Position numbers and translations under genes: made by a program. The notes beneath the pieces are model-generated. The model saw nothing but the letters and a program-made list of their open reading frames with translations, had not been told where the DNA came from and searched no databases. Shown here piece after piece: positions 25,401 through 36,770 of a DNA stretch of 64,000 nt; within the stretch, counting starts at the first letter, position 1; each line of letters starts with the position of its first letter. Source of the DNA: Puccinia triticina (taxonomy: Eukaryota > Basidiomycota > Pucciniomycetes > Pucciniales > Pucciniaceae); assembly GCF_026914185.1 (NCBI RefSeq), contig NC_070565.1:7192001-7256000 (forward strand). Direction: 5' to 3'.

Positions 25401-26324
25401 AGAGATCGCCGAGTGGACCTGGGTTCCCTTGGCGTGTGCGGGTACCTGCGGTCATTTTGGGCATATTTAGATACCCGGACTCAGACCCAGCACCCGTAGG
25501 GCGGGTATCACGGGTACCACCTACAATTCAACCCTCTAGCCGGTCTATGCCAGCTTTGAGGGTGGTGTAACCTCTTGATGAGCAACACAGACCGGTCATA
25601 AAGGGTGTATATACCCTCTTGATGCCTGACCTGGGCCAGGTATCAAGAGGGTGTATGTATACCCTCTCAATGTCCGGTCTGTGCTGGACACCGAGAGGGC
25701 ACACAGTCTTGATGACCGGCACAGACCCAACATTGAGAGGGTGTGTGTATACCCTCCCAATGTCCGGTCTGTGCCGGTCATCAAGAGTTTACACCACCCT
25801 AAAAGCCGGCATAGACCGTCATCAAGGGCCTCAAAGCGGGCATAGACTGTCATCAAGGGTGTATATACCCTTGTTCTGGGCCGGATATCAAGAGGGTATG
25901 TCTGCGTGTGAATTCTTGATGTCCGGTCTGGGCCGGACATCAAGAGTGTATGTCCTCTTGGTTTCCAGCACATACTGGACATCAAGAGGGCATACATACA
26001 CCCTCCCAATGTCCGCTCTGTGCTGGACATCAAGAGTGTATGCCCCCTTGGTGTCCAGCACATACCGGAAATTGAGAGGGCATACATACACCCTCCTGAT
26101 GTCCGCTCTGTGCCGGACATCAAGAGTGTATGCCCTCTTGGCGTCCAGCATGTGCTGGACACCAAGAGGGTTAGGTTAGCGGGGGCCATGATTGCACTGC
26201 AAAAGGTTGTCTGCAACTGCTTGTCTCCAGACCTTTTGCAGCAGGTACCTGGACGGGTACCTGCCATCCAAAATTTACATACCCAGACCCGCCCACGGAT
26301 ACCGGGTACCCACAGGCGATCTCT
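25401..26324. mobile_element. MULE-type MITE with a 10-bp target duplication, filled with hairpin array
   Basis: The inverted ends are AGAGATCGCC and GGCGATCTCT. They are flanked by the exact 10-bp repeat AATCTTGGGT (25391-25400 and 26325-26334). A 9-11-bp duplication is typical of Mutator-like elements. Inside each end are GGTACCCG-type palindromes, and the whole centre is a hairpin satellite array. No transposase is encoded. Confidence 0.8.
25555..26172. repeat. Hairpin satellite array E (GATGTCCGG variant)
   Basis: About ten tandem hairpins with arms CTCTTGATGTCCGG and CCGGACATCAAGAG. Where other arrays have GATGACC paired with GGTCATC, this one has GATGTCC paired with GGACATC. A base change in one arm is matched by the complementary change in the other. 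The array forms the body of the MITE at 25401-26324. Confidence 0.8.
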
Positions 26325-27649
26325 AATCTTGGGTGGACTAAGTACAAGATTTCTGGAATCTCAATTGAAGCATACAACCTGATACATATAAGCATATATG
26401 TGTCTCAACACTCCCCACACCCCACACACTCTCTTTTGCGGTTTTTGTGGACTGTTATGCTTCTTTTACTTTTTGGGTATGTTGCGGACTTGCTTTATGT
26501 GTCACAGTTGTGCTTGCTTTACAGCTGTTTTTCTTGCGTTTTGGGGAGTTATCTTCCTCATGCGGCGGAGCTTTATTTTACGGTTTACTTTTGCGGAGAT
26601 TTATTATTTTACGTACTTCACTTTATTTACCTCACTCAGAGCCCTAAAACTTTGGCTGAGCTGCGGAGTGCAGTTCTCCGAATCACCCAACTTTCTCCGG
26701 GATAATCTTGCAGAGGAGTGGCACGGAAACTTGAGGGTAACACTCTATTCCTCTAAACGTAAAAGATAACTCTGAAGAAGTAAAATAACCGTAAAGCAAT
26801 AATACTAATAGTAATACGTTGAAATAGTAAAGCAAACACCGTGAAACACCACAAAACACCGCTGAAACATTGCAATAAGTAGCCATAATAAACCAAAATA
26901 AAATCCCTCCACAGTCAATATCCGCAAGAAAAGTAAGGATCCACAAAACAATAGTCAAAACTCCGTAGAGGATAGCATGATAAGATCCCCTGCAGGGGAA
27001 AAACACCTCCCCCTTACACCAGGGGGGAATCTGTGGCACTCTCCAGGAAGTTCCAGGCTGTAACTTTATCAGTCAAATGGTCTGAATTCATTTCAATGTC
27101 AGTGTGCAACTTTTGTTTGATTGTTTTTATAACTCATTAGAAACTATTTCATGTTAGTATGATGATTTGATATGTTGAATAGTTTGAACTCAAAATTCAC
27201 TCCTCATGAATTGTTGTTCAACTGCAGTGTATGTTACTCATAAGTCTAGATTTCACTATCTTTCATATTGTGATTTGGCAGAGCATGACAAGGAATGAGT
27301 TTCAATTCCCTCTCCAAAAGCATTGAGTTTTTTCTGTCAACCAAGAGCATCTGCGATAATTATGTTCAAATGGGTATGTTGTGTTTTTAAGCCGACTGGT
27401 GATCACTCATCCAAGCCATTCTGAGAAGAAGTGTATATATAGTTTTATCTGCAAGTCACAATAGTCTCTTATCTTCTTTTTTCTGGCGGGGTTGGCTTTG
27501 TCCAACACTTTTGCTGCACAGTCTATGTTTATTTGGAGGCACAGGAACCAGCCTATTGGGAAGTACAGCTCCTGCCAATGATTCTTCTATCCCGGTTTTT
27601 TGAGGAGAGTAAAAACTCCTCTGGAAGACCTGTTAGTACCTGCTGAAGT

Positions 27650-28620
27650 TGTAACTCCCCTTGATGACTGGTACAGTGTTTCATTGAGGGGAGTAAAAAC
27701 TCCTCCTGATGACTGGTCTGTACCAGTCTTTGGGAGGAGTTGTAACTCCCCTTGATGACTGGTACAGGTGGTCATTGAGGGGAGACTTGGAGTGACAACT
27801 CCTCCTGATGACTGGTTTGTACCTGTCATCCATCAGGGTTAATGTAACTCCCCTTGGTGACCAGTATGACCGGCCATCAAGGGGAAGGTCATCAGGTGTA
27901 ATGTAACTCCCCTTGATGACCAGTACTGACCTATCAAGGGGAAGTTACACCTCCTAGCTGTTCATCAAGGAGTGGTGACTCCCTTCAATGTCCATCTGTA
28001 CCGGTCATTGAGGGGAGTTACACCTCCTCTTGATGACTGGTCTTGGCTGGCCCTTGTAAGTCTTGCAGCTCCTCTTGATGACTGGACAGACCGGTCATCA
28101 AGGCAAGCTTTAACCCTTCTTGGCGACCAGTCTGTGCTGGTCATTGAGGGGAGTAACAACTACTGCCAATGACCAGTACAGATCAGTCATCAGGAGGAGT
28201 TGTACATCCTCTCAATGAACTACTGTGCGGGTCATTGAGGGGAGTTACAACTCATCCCAATGACCAGTACGGTTGTTAATCAAGAGGAGTTGCTACTCCC
28301 TTCAATGACCAGTAGAGGAGTTGATTGAGGGGAGTTACAACTCTTCTGGATGACCGGTCATTAAGAGGACTTGTAACTCCCTTCAATGAAATCCAGTACT
28401 GGTCATCGGGGAGTTGCACATCTTCTTGATGACCGATTGGTGCCGGTCGTCGAGCAGAGTGACAGCTCCTCTTGATGACCGGTTTTTTCTGGTCATTAAG
28501 CAGAGTGGCAGCTTCTCTCAATGGCCAGCTGTGCTAGTCATTGAGGGGAGTAACACCTCCTCTCAATGACCCACTTTACCCCTCATTGGGATGAGTTCTA
28601 ACTCCCCTTGATGAACGGTA
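27650..28620. repeat. Hairpin satellite array F
   Basis: The longest array, about 18 units of 47-60 bp. Typical arms are TAACTCCCCTTGATGAC and GTCATTGAGGGGAGT, with neighbouring units alternating CTTGATGAC and CTCAATGAC forms. The array lies in E4 at the place corresponding to array D of E3. Confidence 0.8.
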
Positions 28621-29324
28621 CCAACCCGTTGTGGTAACCCTGTTCCTGTTCATACTATCACCCTCATATCACCTAAAACCTTCATAAATACTTCATTATT
28701 ACTTCATATTCAGATTTTTCACCCCATTTTACCCCTAGTCACCCACTCATTTCACCTAGGATTTCCAAATGGATCAGCAGTTATTGGCATGTATAGTTTT
28801 GGCAGGTATTTTCTTCATACATATCCTTAGTGTTATTACATAAATCATTCATTAGTATCATAGCTACATAGGACTGCAGATCTTACATAACTTCATTCTT
28901 CATTTTTCCCCTTCATATGAATCAGCAGTACATTCCTTCATAGCTCTTGTAGTTATTATCAAATGCTCATCTTCATTATGTACATTCTTACTTCTGTTCA
29001 TCATTATTTCATATTCTACATATTTACCTTTCATGTACACTCCTTGGTCATTGCACCTTCATCTTTACTGCTCATCTTCAGATCTTGTTACTATGTGCTC
29101 ATCATGTATCACCCCCCTGTAGTACTTCTCACATATATAAACACCCCTCTAGATGTTGTATTCCCCATCATGCACTTTCTACTACATCCCCTCTGTAGCA
29201 CCTTTTTACACCACCCTTATATGCACTTTCACCCACTACACTTTGTATGCACCTTCCCCCACATACACTCTGTAGCACCTTTACACACCTCACTTAGATA
29301 AACATTTCACCCCTCAGAAATATA
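28621..29324. other. Pyrimidine-rich tract inside E4
   Basis: Plus-strand sequence dominated by T and C with CATATATAAACACCCC at about 29130, a TATA-like site. It resembles an LTR or promoter region, but no partner copy is in the window. It ends at the Helitron terminus. Confidence 0.35.
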
Positions 29325-29525
29325 CTAGAGGAAATCGCGGCGTATCCGCCGCGAGCTTTGGGAAAGGGAAAGAAATGGGAATTCGTCCTGAGTGGAATGT
29401 ACAATGCAATCTTTGGGAGAGTGCATAGGGTTGAGAATATTATGTACAAAGTGAAGAATGATGATTATAAGAGACAATGGGGAAGTTTGATCATGGGATA
29501 GGGACATGAGATCCACCGTGTGTGC

Positions 29526-29714
29526 CTACCTTTGGTTGGCTAGTAAGGTTCCTTCGCCTGCCCGTCTGAGGATGTCAAGATTGACGACGTTAGTCGCAGA
29601 TGGGGCATCCATAGGCTCACAAACCATCCCAATCAACAAACCCGCTGTGGTATGCTTTATGGTTACCCATCTAGCCCATTTCAAAATTTTCCATTTTCTC
29701 ATATGTACACTCAC
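29526..29714 (-). pseudogene. Helicase C-terminal fragment (Helitron-type)
   Basis: A 62-residue open frame ends in a stretch (LLIGMVCEP...NVVNLDILRRAG) that resembles IGIVTQP...INVFNLDLIRRR of the second helicase fragment at 31134-31394. It is probably a displaced piece of the PIF1-like helicase tail. The remaining domains are missing. Confidence 0.35.
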
Positions 29715-29867
29715 AAATCAACCAATACGGCGACACCATTGGATTCTACGGCCAAAACTACACAGGATACCATGGACAACACACCTTACACCCCTCTGGA
29801 TCAGAAGATACAACCCCTTCAAGACACCATCAGCCAGTTTCACGCACACAAACACCATACTCAGGTC

Positions 29868-30840
29868 ATGTAATCTGTTACATGAACCACCCTTACCCAG
29901 GACCATGTAATCCGTTACATGGTCCGCTCTGACACTTGTCTACCCTTTACATATGCTTTACCTCATCAGCTGCACTCATTACATTGTGTTATGCACGTGT
30001 CATGCAGGCTTATGCAGGCTTATGCAGTCTTATGCAGGCTCATGCAGGTGCATGCAGACTAGTGTAATAGGGGCTGCAGTTCATGCAGGTGTCAAGCTAG
30101 CAAAAACCCCTCATGCAGCTTACACACAACATCAGTTGACAGCTCAGGCTAGCTAAATTCCCTCGTATGACATCATTTGACAGACAGGGGCAGTACAGAT
30201 GATCAGATGACCCAATGACATCATACGTCAATGACATCATAGGCCAAACTCAAACCTCTCACCTCCACTTTCTCACCAGCTAAATTCCCTCATCATTACA
30301 TCATGTGACCTGTCAATCGGGCTAAATTCCCTCATCTAGGCTGTGCCACCAGCCAAAATCCCTCATTTGACAGCTCAGGGCAGCTAAAATCCCTCATTCC
30401 CTGGTTCCCCTGGAGCTAAAATCCCTCACTCTTTTCTATTTAAGGAGGCTCTCCTCCCAGTTGTAATTTCTCTCAGCAAACTACTTGCACTCAGCTTACC
30501 CCATAACAGTACAACACTTGCTCACTCTACAGTATTAGCCCCCACTATATTGTGGTTTTACCCTTATTACATAACAATTACATACATACAACATCACTAT
30601 TACATCGCTCAATCATCATCAACCCCTCTGTCAGGGTGTTCCACAACCTCTTTGCGGCAACACACGGACCATATCAACTCACGACTTGCTCAGCACCGGT
30701 TACATCACCCATATCCCCAAAGCCACTTGTTTGACGTAGGCTATCTTTTGATACACCTCCACTATCACTACATAAAACTTCCAATCGTAGATTGGGGGGC
30801 TTGTTTTAGTGTCTAGTGACCCAGGAAAGGCAGAGGTAAC
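29868..30840 (+). repeat. LTR-like promoter region with short tandem repeats
   Basis: Paired CATGTAATCYGTTACATG palindromes (29868-29925) are followed by about six ATGCAGGCTT repeats (30000-30058), then by at least six copies of GCTAAAATCCCTCAT-like words (30150-30430). Next come TCTATTTAAGGAGGCTC, a TATA-like site, and a pyrimidine-rich leader. This is the layout of a gypsy-type LTR (U3 with repeats, TATA, R/U5), but neither end nor a partner LTR was found. Confidence 0.4.
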
Positions 30841-31627
30841 CTCATTCATCCCTTTCTGCACTCAGCAAAAGGTTCTCAGGAACACTTTTGAGCTTTACAC
30901 CGCGACGGGCGTTACCCGGGACAGGGCAACTTACAGTTGCCCGTGACTGAAAACCGGCCGTGGTAAATAGCGCCGCGCAATCAGTGATAGGAAAAGGGGT
31001 GAGGGTATGGATGAGAGCAACTGGGGTCAATTTGGCTCCAGGTCTTGGGCCCCCAACGAAATAAATCATATAACATAGCATTGAAGGCCCATATTGTATA
31101 TACATGTGCAAAGAATCCTGATCTCTGGTTCACTCAAGCTTGTGCTGGGTGAGTTGTGCGCCTCCTGATCAAATCAAGGTTAAAAACATTGATTTTGGAA
31201 TTGGGCTGTGTTGGTTGTGTGACAATCCCTATTGAGAGAGCCATGATGGATGTTACCTGGGAGAGGGCAACATACAGTTGTCCATGGCTGAAAACAGAGT
31301 ATGGGAGGTACACCATGAACTTTACGCAAGTGATTGGCCCTGGGACTTGTTGATTGTGAGCGCAAATGCTATTGCAACCGGGTATCAGAACCAACTGAAC
31401 AATACACCATTAGAGGCATTAGCTTTGTGGATAAGTTTGATCTTGGGGATGGTGCACGTAGAGCTGACATGCAATCTGGTAAGTATGGTGCACTTGAGCC
31501 CACCAGGGGCAATCTCATCTATCAATAGTCTGGTCCTGCTCCCAGGTTAAGGTTGCAGAGCAGTATTATGGGCATGGCAAACTTGATTTGGAGGGTTGAT
31601 TCTGGCAGGCCGGGGATCAAGAACATA

Positions 31628-31742
31628 CACCAGGAAAAAAACAATGATCACTTGTCTGCAGGTGACACAGCAAAGTAAAAAGGGGCCTTTTTACTATTTC
31701 ATGTCACTTGTAGGCAAGTGATAATTTTTTTTTTGCCTGGTG
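31628..31742. mobile_element. CACCAGGAAAAA foldback MITE, copy 1
   Basis: The ends CACCAGGAAAAAAA and TTTTTTGCCTGGTG are inverted, with inner complementarity between ATCACTTG and CAAGTGAT. Flanks ATA and ATG agree at two of three bases. A second copy lies at 52466-52681. Confidence 0.6.
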
Positions 31743-32053
31743 ATGTGGGGGACTTCTGCTGTCACTGCTTCCTCTTCATTGATCACATTCATATTTGTGG
31801 CCATGGCGTCAATTGAGAGGAACTCAACAAATCTCCCGGGCAGGTGCCGGGAACAAACATCATTGATGGTTGAGCAACACCAAAATCACACGTGAGCCGT
31901 AATATTTGACGTTGGTGGCTCAATCTTGGGAGTGCAGAGGTGAACTGGGGTACATGGTGGTTATAAAATGATTGGGAACAGCTGTCTCAGTCAGGCTTGC
32001 ATATACGTCTCCAAAGTCCAGTGTCTGGGGGGTATGATATTTGTGCTGCCTGG

Positions 32054-32271
32054 TACTGTTTCCAATAAGGGTGTTCAAAGTTGAAATCATAAAATATTTG
32101 ATGCATAAAATCATAAAATCATAAAACTTTCAAGTGATGATTTCATATGTACCATTCTAGAAATGTTGCTCTAATTTGAGTGCTTGGGTGCAACATATTT
32201 TTTCAGCTTAGAATTTTATGATTTTATGGTGTTATGATTTTATGCAAGTCAACTTTGAACACCCTAAATGG
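32054..32271. mobile_element. GGGTGTTCAAAGTTG MITE, about 215 bp
   Basis: The inverted ends GGGTGTTCAAAGTTGA and TCAACTTTGAACACCC are flanked on both sides by TAA. Inside are ATAAAATCATAAAATC repeats. The same GGTGTTCAAAGTTGG end terminates the MULE at 54073-60707, so this may be a small derivative of that family. Confidence 0.65.
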
Positions 32272-33504
32272 TCAGTAGCCAGCGGTAGAATGAAGCATTC
32301 AGCTCTGTCAGTGCAGAGTCTGAACCACCACTCAGCCTCAAGTTCTTGGTCAAGGAGAACTTGATAACATGGGCCCATAGAGATGAGGTGACCATGAAGG
32401 CTGCCTCCAGGTCAAAGATAGTCCCATTGAGCACAACCAAGAGCATCTGTTGGAAATCCCCCCCTCCCAAATATGACTAACTTGCCACCAAAAGTTTGGC
32501 CGTCTTGCATAAGATCTTGAAGAAAGCGGTCTGCAACCACCTCAACAGCATGTCATGTTGCATTGTAACCTTGTCTCATATGATCAATTCACACCTGCCT
32601 CTTTCAATACCTCAGCGCATTGAGACCAAAGGGCAAACATGAAGGTGCTGGTTGAGTGGATTACTATTGGAAATTTGAGCCGGGAGTGGGCAGTGGCACC
32701 ATTGACTGACATTAGGGAAGCAGCATCTGAGGATGAAACCACTACTGCGGGGATGTGCATGGCTTTGAGGGAATGGATAACAGTATTCATTGTGTAGGTT
32801 TGCCACACCCACCGGGCTTATCCACATATAGCATGCTGGCAGCATTTGCTTCCGCCAAATGCACAGCTAAGTCAACAATGATCCATTTTTTATGGTTCAG
32901 GGTTTGTCACATTTTTTGGAATAGGTCTTCACACTCCCCTTACTGGAGATCTTCTTCATGCATAGTGTTTTCAATAATTGCCCCTCCCCAGCAGCGGGGG
33001 TATGGAGTCCAACTGGCAAGAATTTTTCCACTCTTCTGAGGCTTCCTTGCCAGTAGGTAGTAGCAGAGCAAGATGTGAAGTTGATCTGAGGGGTTTTTGA
33101 CCTGGTAGACCGTTTGGAGTTGGTGCAGCAGGTCATCCAAGAGCTCAACAGCAATGTGGTTGAACAATTCTTGAGGGTTTGCCAGTTGGCTGTGGATAAG
33201 TAGGATGCAGAAAAAATGATGTAGGGCTTTGCCCGTCTGCCAGCCTGCGGTTTTGTGCCAGCATTGGCAGCAATGCAAGTCTGAGGACCTCTGCTGTTTT
33301 CCAGTAAGTGTCATAGGTCCCTCTGTTGATTGTGTCCATGTCTGTGAAGCTAGTGATACCTTGTCAGTGTAACAGTAGCAGACAAAGGTAATATTTCTGG
33401 CCTTTATTGGCAGTGGGAAAATATACCGGGCTCATCATTTTTGCGTGTCTTTTCCTTGCTTCAAACCTGTTGATACCTTTGACATGAAATGTTGCAGGAC
33501 CTTG

Positions 33505-33930
33505 TGATGGATTCCCCTGCTTGCCCGGAAGGCTTCCTCTTGGGCATAAAAATTACACCTGCTTGCCAAGGTCTGGGAATCATCTTGGGCAAGCGGGTAC
33601 ATGTACATATTACTTGGGGATTGTTCCGCTGGCGCATGATTCCAAGGAAGATTCCTCTAAGCAGTTAAAAATGGTAACTGCTTTCTGGGGGGGCTTTCCA
33701 AACAGGTACACCTTTGTACTTGGTGGGATGGTTTTGTTCCATTCCCCCCATGACTTGTACCTGCTTGTTTAGGAAGATTTCTCAGCAAGCAGGTGCAAGG
33801 TCCTCGGACATGAGGAATCCTCCCGGGCGAGTGGGGATCCGCTTGCCGGGGATGATTCCAACAGAGATTCCTCCCCAGCAAGCAGTGAAAAGACCCGCTC
33901 GCCGGAGCAGCCTCCTCCTCAGCGATGTTC
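33505..33930. repeat. Second type of hairpin array (GCTTGCC family)
   Basis: Repeated palindromes with arms such as CTGCTTGCC and GGCAAGCGGG or TGCTTGTTTAGGAAG and CTCAGCAAGCAGG, interleaved with GATTCC/GGAATC words, occur about every 60-100 bp. The architecture is like the TGATGACC satellite, but the arm sequence is unrelated. Confidence 0.5.
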
Positions 33931-34939
33931 TCACCGTTGAGGACACCTTTCCACAGAGCAGCTACCCAGCACTTGCTTTCCAAGCAGGATTTTATTTGCT
34001 AAGCTGTTGTATGCACCAGCACGCCGGTGAAGAATCATGCTTGGTCGCTTGGCTCTGAGGGCCGGTGTCTTTAATGTATGGGCTCATCCTGGCTCTCTGG
34101 CTAGGGACAGTTGAAACTACGTGTTGTCAGACGCTTCGTGAATGACATTCCGCATAAGGTGGTGTGTGTGTTTCCTTTGTGGAAAAGCGCCGGGCTGAGA
34201 TCGGCAGCCCGTGAATAAGGGCGAGCAGATGAGCGGACTCGCGGTCACTATCCAGATTGGGGGTCCTGGGGCTGATCGTGGCATGACTTCATCGGAGATG
34301 ACCCCATGTTACCACTCCTGTGGGAGGACCGGGATAGAGCAGCTGCGCCGATTTTCTGATTTGCTTAAATAGGGCTCTTATTTTCACCACAAAATACCCC
34401 GGGTCTGCTAAGGCTGCAGCGCATCAGCGTGAGCCTTCCTACCCATCTAGACTTGTTTGTGCGCATTGGCGTCTGAACCCAGAGCAACAGCTCAGTCCAA
34501 AACTTCTTCGAGCACCAGGCCTTGAGGGGCCGAGCATCAGCTCTACCCTGCCCCGCGGCTTCGTTGCTAAATTGCTGCTCCAACGGAGTGGGCGGCTTCG
34601 CCGCAAATTCGCCGCGACCCAACTTGCGGCCCCAAGGGGCCAGGTTCTTGAAGAAACAGCAAGAGCCATCTCAGAGTGACTCCCCAAGAGCTTCTGCTTT
34701 TCTCCCCATCTCACTTCTCCTCTCTCACTCAGTAGGTTTGATACACCTCAAACTCATAAAGTGTTAAAGTCATCTAAGTCAAAGAGAATCATCAGCCACA
34801 CTCTTTTCTTTTTCTTAGTTTAACCCTCTCTCCATCAGCATTAGTCAAGAGGGCAGCCTCACCAGCACATGTAGCCTCTTCTACATTATTAGTAGTGTAG
34901 TTGACTATTTCCCCTCACAGCTCTTTCCTGATCTTTTAG

Positions 34940-35105
34940 GAGTTCCACACCGTCATCAAGAGGAGCTGCCACTCCGCTCAAGGACCAGCACCAGTACCGG
35001 TCATTGAGAGGAGCTAAGCTCTTGATAACTAGCACCTGTACTGGCCTTCTTATTATTGTTACAGCTGGTCATTGAGATTTTTTATTCCCCTAAATGACCA
35101 GGTGT
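34940..35105. repeat. Hairpin satellite array G
   Basis: Three to four units (GTCATCAAGAGGAG, CCGGTCATTGAGAGGAG, CTTGATAACTAGCACC). It is the continuation of array F on the far side of the 6.3-kb insertion in E4, as shown by alignment with array D of E3. Confidence 0.65.
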
Positions 35106-36011
35106 GATTATTACAAGGTCATGTCTCCCCTGATGTTCGGCCAAGCATCAGGGTGTACACCAGTTTGCAACAGACCATTGTGTCCACCCTAATGTTTGGC
35201 CGAACATCAGGGGAGACATGTCACACAAGTGACAGGGAAATGATGCCCCTTAACAGCCCTTGCAGGCTGTGTTACATCAGCACTCCTCCCCAGTGACAAG
35301 CGGACTGAGCAAAGTGCGCTCCAAGCCCCTGGCTAAACTGGACTATGTATGAGCAGTTGGTACCAGATTTGCACCTGTTTGATCATGGAGCAAAGGGACT
35401 GGTGAGAGAGCAAGGACTCAAGTGAGAATATTACATGTCCATACTACAGGGCCCACAGCCACAAGCTTCCACCATCATACTTCACAGATCAACCTGGCTC
35501 CAGGCAGAATTCACCATTGGGCCTACCCCAACCACGCAGGAGGTCTTGAGATGCCATTAAATAGAAGTTATTAAACATTGGGCTCTGTGAGGTTCAATTC
35601 AACCCCCCTAAAATTCTGATATATGCACTGGTCCAAATTTCAGTCTACTGCAGGACTTATCTGGCTATACTTTGGGATCTTACCTCACGGGATTCGGCAG
35701 AAGAATCATGGTTGTCCTATCTTGTATCCGCAATTTGTGACAGTAGCCCATGACACAAGCCCAGAGCCTACTAAGACTTCAAATAAAATTCAAGTTGATT
35801 TGCACTGGAGTCTTGAATTGGCAAAGGTGAAAATCTGTTTTTCCCGCATATTCAGTTACAGATCATCAGATCAGCTTTAGTTGAAAATCACATCCATGTG
35901 GGTTCAAGCTTGAGTTGCACATGCTCCAGCAGTTGAAATCAGTCTGGGTTACTCAAGAAACATACGGTTTGGCACTCCCTGGAGAGTGCCACAGATTCCC
36001 CCCTGGTGTTA

Positions 36012-36770
36012 TATAGACAAAATCTCCACCGCTCCACTATAAAAAATGAACCATGAGAAAGCTCCGCTGCATGTCATAAACCAATAGAAAAAATAACTAG
36101 CAAACAGAAATCCTCCTCCCATCCCATGCCTCTGCTCCCACATCCTCATCTGCGCCTCCACTGCTTGCTGTAGACAGCCACCAAACTCCTGATCATCCAT
36201 CATCCACACCCCTGTCTAGCCTCTGTTGTTGCGATCCCACACACCGCCTCCGCCCAAGCTACATCTGCTGACATACATAGCCCACTTTAGCTACCATGAA
36301 TTCTCCCAATTGCCGCGCAGCCCTAGATAGTTGGCGCTGGACTTCCTGGACTCAGCAAGTCTGCTCCACTCCGCAAGCTGCAGCTCCACCACCTTTGACT
36401 GCACACTATGCGCCCAGCTTATGCACTCCGCCTCTGCCGCCTGAAGATCCTCCGCGCCAGCCTTGCAGAATCCGCAGTCCGCAACCTCCGCAAACCCATG
36501 CGGTGAATTCAGGTCCCCTACCCGGATCTACCACCACAACATGTTTTTTGAGCCCCTTGAATACTGTTTTTTCAAATATTTGAGTATTTAGAGATATTCA
36601 ACGGAAAAACTTCCAAAATACATTAAAAACACCAAAAAATTACATTTTTTTGTGGTTTTAACTTATTTTGGACCATTTCTGGGCCATATATTTTTGAGGG
36701 GGTCATCTGTCAAAATTATCATGGTGCCAAATCATAATGGCAGACTCAGTATTCAGAGTGCCGGACGCAC
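36012..36770 (-). repeat. Dispersed LTR-like repeat, copy 3 (partial)
   Basis: CCCCTGTCTAGCCT...GATCCCACACACCGCC (about 36208-36250) matches 62965-63000 of copy 2. The sequence on the left flank of E4 (26770-27013) looks like the other part of the same repeat, so E4 probably inserted in it. No coding frame is believable. Confidence 0.4.

Larger units (their letters stand above)
24831..26770 (+). repeat. Dispersed LTR-like repeat, copy 1 (interrupted)
   Basis: Sequence from about 24831 to 25275 and from 26335 to 26770 matches, in reverse complement, 62320-63190. A TATA-like CTATAAAACCACGG lies at about 25245, and the downstream part is rich in TTTGCGG/TTGCGGAC words. Promoter-like layout plus several copies suggests a solo LTR or similar repeat, but ends and target duplication were not found. 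A MITE (25401-26324) sits in its middle. Confidence 0.45.
30842..33340 (-). pseudogene. PIF1-like helicase of a Helitron, decayed
   Basis: Fragments in several frames follow PIF1 helicase order on the minus strand. They are NPQELFNHIAVELLDDLLHQ with FEDLFQ-type sequence (33340-32900), a Walker A region beginning TYTMNTVIHSLKAMHIP with the GK changed (32845-32584), GGDFQQMLLVVLNG (32470-32264) and the C-terminal GQLYVALSQVTSIMALSIGI (31394-31134). A second damaged copy of the C-terminus lies at 31111-30842. A MITE (32057-32270) and another (31628-31742) interrupt it. The RepHel nuclease part is absent. It is non-functional. Confidence 0.7.
29325..34900 (-). mobile_element. Helitron remnant, 3' end at 29325
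   Basis: On the minus strand the sequence ends with a perfect 7-bp hairpin (CGCGGCG-GATA-CGCCGCG, 29336-29353), then 11 nt, then CTAG (29325-29328) followed by T. This is the canonical Helitron 3' terminus (hairpin, CTRR, insertion before T). Helicase fragments on the same strand lie upstream of it (31134-33340). The 5' end (TC...) was not located, so the upper limit is approximate. LTR-like and MITE insertions interrupt it. Confidence 0.6.
27017..36008 (+). mobile_element. CACTA/EnSpm-like element E4, 9 kb with nested insertions
   Basis: The ends CACCAGGGGGGAATCTGTGG and CCACAGATTCCCCCCTGGTG are perfect inverted repeats, followed inward by the hairpin tip GGCACTCTCCAGG...; the flanking repeat is TTA (27014-27016 and 36009-36011). 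The body matches E3 at both ends. Compared with E3 it has about 6.3 kb extra between roughly 28620 and 34935, holding a Helitron end, PIF1 helicase debris and LTR-like sequence. No CACTA transposase was recognised. The left tip is damaged (GGAAGTTCC instead of AGAGTGCC). Confidence 0.8.

Noticed and set aside
25596..26267. 223-residue open frame with repeated CWTPRGHTLLMS-like motifs
   Set aside because: It lies wholly in hairpin array E. The peptide repeat is just the satellite translated, and the opposite strand gives an equally long frame.
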